From: Dermatophagoides farinae
Taxonomy: Eukaryota; Arthropoda; Arachnida; Sarcoptiformes; Pyroglyphidae
Reading direction: 5' to 3'
NCBI RefSeq assembly: GCF_024713945.1
Contig: NC_134678.1
Coordinates: 2,170,001-2,234,000, forward strand
Length of the DNA stretch: 64,000 nucleotides
Positions 58,009 to 64,000 of the stretch are shown here, piece by piece. A program made the position numbers and the translations under genes. Positions within the stretch are counted from its first letter, which is position 1, and each line of letters begins with the position of its first letter. The notes beneath the pieces were generated by a model that did not search any database, was not told the origin of the DNA, and was given only the letters and a program-made list of their open reading frames with translations.

Positions 58009-61000
58009 TTCACAATTGATCATTCTATTGTATTTTTTATCTCATCTTATATATCAACATAATTTTCATATTTCATAATTTTTTTTTCATATACTCATTT
58101 AGTTTGTGTTATTAGCATTTGTTTTTTTTGTAATAAAAATAGTGAAAAAATATTAGATTTCAAAAAGAAAAAAAAATCAATAGTGCCATTTGTAAACAAT
58201 AGTGCCATCTATTGCATAAAAAATTAAGAATTAATTTATGATTCTTGTACATAGATGGCAATAGTGCATTCATGACGTATAATTTTTTTGAAAGTTTTTT
58301 TTTCACATGATGATCCGTATCAATTGTTGATAATTTCGTTACATTCTATTATTCGAACACATAAGATCTTCTTCAACTTCACTTTTACCGGTACGTACGA
58401 GTAAAGGAATATTCAATTTTTGTTTTTTTTAAAGAAAGAAAATCAACTTTTATTTTTATTATTCAATTGATTTTTGTTGATACATTGATTGTTTGTTTCA
58501 CTAGAAAAAAAAATTTGATGAATAAAAAGAAAGCTAGTATTACAAAAAAAAATGACGAAAAAAAAAGATGAAAATGATTTATAAATTCGTATCAATCAAT
58601 AATCAATAGACAATTCAATTATCGTATCGATTATTGTTGTTGTTGTTGAATGGTTTTGCATTTTTTTTTTTTTTTTGGCAATTTCGAATTATAATTATAT
58701 ATTATTATACACAAGAATGAAAGATATAGATTTGGCGCGTGATACTGTTTCTGTTATGCATTTGTTATGTGTTTCTTCTATGATATAAAAAAAATTGTGA
58801 ATTTTTGCATTTATTATTATTCCATTATTACATTATATAAATGGTTATTGTAGTGAAAACAAATGATTTGTCATTGTTTTTTGTTGTTTTTGGCACAAAT
58901 TAATAATCAATCAATCAATCAATTAATGAGAAATGATTTGATTGATTTTGGTATATTGATAAATTATGCAATTATCTTCATGAATTGTACTTTTGTGTAT
59001 TTGTGTTTTGTCATTTGAATTTGTACGATCTATTTGTTTGTTCATTTCATTTCATTTTTTTTATATATTACAGAATATTTTGTCCATTTTTTTTCTTGTG
59101 TATATGATTGTTGATCGAATGATTTTTTTGTTTTGTTTTGTTTGGTCTCTCATGTATGTTTCATCATGATGATGAAAAGATGGAACAAAAATCTATGTTA
59201 CACGTATCGGATCTAGTCAACATAAATTTCATATATACATAGATTCATGTGTGTGTTTGTGTCTGTGTGTAAATTTTTCTATCGATGATTGAATGGATAG
59301 AAGAGGAAATAAAAATCAGAAAAAAAAGAATAAATAAATTACATAATGATTAATATGAAGAAAGGTATATTATGTATTATGTCGAATGAATTGAATATGA
59401 CGATAGAGATAGAGATGATACTGTATGAATTATAGTAAACGAGAGAGCGAAAAAAAAATTCCTTTATTAATGTTGAATGGATATATTATTATTAATATAT
59501 GCAGGAGACAAAGAGTGGAGGGGCGAAACAAAAAACACATGGGTAGAATTTTGTCATCCTAAATTAGTATCATCTCCATATCATCATCATTACCACCAAT
59601 TACAATCATAAAAAAAACAGTCATCATGACTGGTAATTGACTACAGCTAATGGAAAAAAAGGATGAAAAAAAAGAAGAAGAAAATCCTGAGATTGACACA
59701 AACAAATGCACACACAGGTACAAAATAAGATAGAAATGGATTTTTTTTTCTCCTATAAATCTCTTATCGTAAATGAGTGAATAAATGTGGCTTGATTTGA
59801 GAAAAAAAAGCAATGAGCCAGAAAAAAAGAGATAAAGCCGAATGATGAGAGAAAAGGAGAACGGAACAAGAAATAAATGATTGATTGTGAATTATATAAA
59901 AACGATTAAAAACCACAAACGATAATATGAAATTTTTCAAGAAAAAAAAACACGAAGAGATTCGAAAAAAGATTTGTGTCCAATAATAATAATAATAATA
60001 ATAATTAGATGTGTCACCATCACACAAAAAAAATATATATATAAACTACAGATTTATAAAAATGGTGGATGTTTGACATACATGATGATGATGATGATGA
60101 TGAAAAAAAAAATGCAAAATGATTTAGATGGTTCAATTGGTTTTTCTAATTTGAATTCTCTAGTTATTTGTGTTTTAGTATCACTAAGATGCTTGTCCAT
60201 GAGTGTGTGTGTGTGTGTGTGTGTGCGAAAAGATTTGTGTTTTTAATATTCGTCAAGAAAGAAAAAAAAAACAAATGTTCTGGATTTCGATTTATCTATC
60301 CATATATTATATATTGTCGTTTGTCCAGTAGTTTTATATGTGATGATTCTTTTCTCAGGTGGCCGTCAATATACATACATACATATACAAAATGATGAAT
60401 GTGAATTTTGTATTATGAACACTTATGAACATAATCGAATGGCACTGTATATACGATGATGATAATGGACGCCATAATGTCATGTCAATTCAATGAACTT
60501 TTTATTTTTATTTTTTTTGTACCCATTTCGAAAGAGGATCGATCAAAGTGAAAAAAAATTTTTTTTTTTGATAACTTGTTTGTACGCATAGATAATTTCT
60601 GTGATTGTGTGTTTATGATTATGCTCGGCGAATGAATTTTTATTTTAGAGAAAATTAAAATGAAATTTCTTCTTAATGAGAAGCCAATGGAGAATAATTG
60701 ATGATGATGATGATGATGATGATGACGATGATGTCGTACTATTTAAGCTCATTGGTATGTGTATGATGATCAATGGTGATGTGATAATGATTTTTTCTTT
60801 GTTGGATGATGAATAATAAATGAAAATGAGAGAGAGAAAGATAGAATTCTTCATAGTTTTTTTCTGATAGATTAATTTGTGATTATGGAATCAAATGATG
60901 ATGAGATTAATAATTAGTGGAAAGTAACGATGATATTGTTGTTGTATTAATGGTGAAAAAGATATGTTTAGACAAAAAGAAGAAACGTTGGCCATCTATA

Positions 61001-61098
61001 CAAAATGGTAATAATGATTTTATGTACATAAAAATCATTCTGATTGTTATAAAAGTTTCCAAACTAGATTTTATCGATTTATTTTTATCATTATTATA
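58009..61098. other. Intergenic, AT- and microsatellite-rich
   Basis: 3' flank of the secreted protein gene to the MITE. (TAA)n near 59985-60004, (GAT)n near 60082-60102 and 60699-60724, GT near 60203-60224. Open frames are repeat-derived. No gene supported. Confidence 0.6.
58178..58270. repeat. Small direct/inverted repeat cluster, possible MITE remnant
   Basis: AATAGTGCCAT occurs twice (58179 and 58198 on), and TGCCATCTA at about 58203-58211 is inverted as TAGATGGCA at about 58252-58260. Another AATAGTGCA follows. Could fold as a hairpin with a loop of about 40 bases. Confidence 0.45.
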
Positions 61099-61296
61099 CA
61101 GTAATACCCCGCTTAACGCTGCCCCGTTTAGCGCTGATTCGATATAACGCTGTACAATTACCCTACATTACATTACATTGTTACGTTGTATATGAAGGGT
61201 AAAAATGCATTATGTAAAAATAGCCCCGCTTAACGCTGTTTCGCTTAACGCTCAGAATTTTTGGAACGTAACCCCGCGTTAAGCGGGGTATTACTG
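61099..61296. mobile_element. 198-bp MITE with 21-bp perfect TIRs and TA target duplication (Tc1/mariner-pogo type)
   Basis: Both ends read CAGTAATACCCCGCTTAACG plus one more matching base, as perfect inverted repeats, flanked by TA on each side (61097-61098 and 61297-61298). The inside carries several further CGCTTAACGCTG-like copies but no coding frame. TA target and CAGT-type ends fit the Tc1/mariner/pogo superfamily. It is non-autonomous. It sits 10 bp past the SoxD stop, thus in its 3' UTR. Confidence 0.88.
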
Positions 61297-61306
61297 TATT
61301 ATATTC

Positions 61307-63827
<2,521 letters not shown>

Positions 63828-64000
63828 CTGTGGTCAAATGATAATGAAAAAAGATTAGTTTCATCTCAAAAAAAAAAATCCAATATGAACAGTGGCAACT
63901 ACATTACACTATAGAGAATCTACTTGCTCAAACAATAATCATAATTTAAAGGATCAATGAATTCTAGAGAAGAAAAAAAATTAGAATTCTTGATTGTCGG

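Noticed and set aside
60168-60395. Plus frame with Cys-Val run
   Set aside because: Again a (GT)n translation; no other protein-like content.

Overview
The window is AT-rich eukaryotic DNA with many microsatellites. Its coding content is animal, and I read it as arthropod, most likely a compact mite genome (inference). Reasons: a SoxD transcription factor, a kekkon-like Ig membrane protein, a juvenile-hormone-acid-methyltransferase-like enzyme, an APMAP/hemomucin-like protein, and very short introns (often 60-120 nt; the four in the branching enzyme are 64-65 nt). No rRNA, tRNA or CRISPR array was recognised. Splice joins were worked out by hand; reading phase was checked across every junction of the multi-exon genes listed.

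Layout. 1-5.1 kb: the last exon of an Ig-domain transmembrane protein, after 3.3 kb without visible coding. 5.2-13.7 kb: a minus-strand run with MINDY4-type deubiquitinase, glycogen branching enzyme, RNF185-type RING ligase and a secreted Cys-rich protein. 14.3-15.1 kb: a 67-residue spliced gene divergent from ribosomal protein L39. 15.4-18.8 kb: three intronless unknown genes (secreted, four-TM, small soluble). 19.7-21.8 kb: a tandem family of secreted four-cysteine-module peptides. 22.1-26 kb: AP-3 sigma, PREB/Sec12 and a methyltransferase. 26-33.5 kb: gene-poor, microsatellite-rich. 33.5-37.4 kb: mitochondrial pyruvate carrier MPC1, a small membrane protein, PNPO and MGAT1. 38.7-41.1 kb: APMAP-like. 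41.2-56.4 kb: a 15-kb gene desert holding an unusual 2-kb block flanked by two arrays of GTAGTG-headed 20-mers. 56.4-58.0 kb: a secreted Pro/Tyr-rich protein. 61.1-63.8 kb: a 198-bp MITE next to the stop codon of SoxD, whose 5' end lies outside the window.

The genes do not form one pathway; most are single-copy housekeeping genes (glycogen branching, vesicle traffic, N-glycan maturation, pyruvate import, vitamin B6 salvage) between lineage-specific secreted proteins. The most notable observations are a 4-nt microexon needed to make canonical MPC1, the 20-mer-flanked block at 43.0-45.0 kb, the modular peptide family with a promoter conserved at fixed distance, and the MITE in the SoxD 3' UTR.
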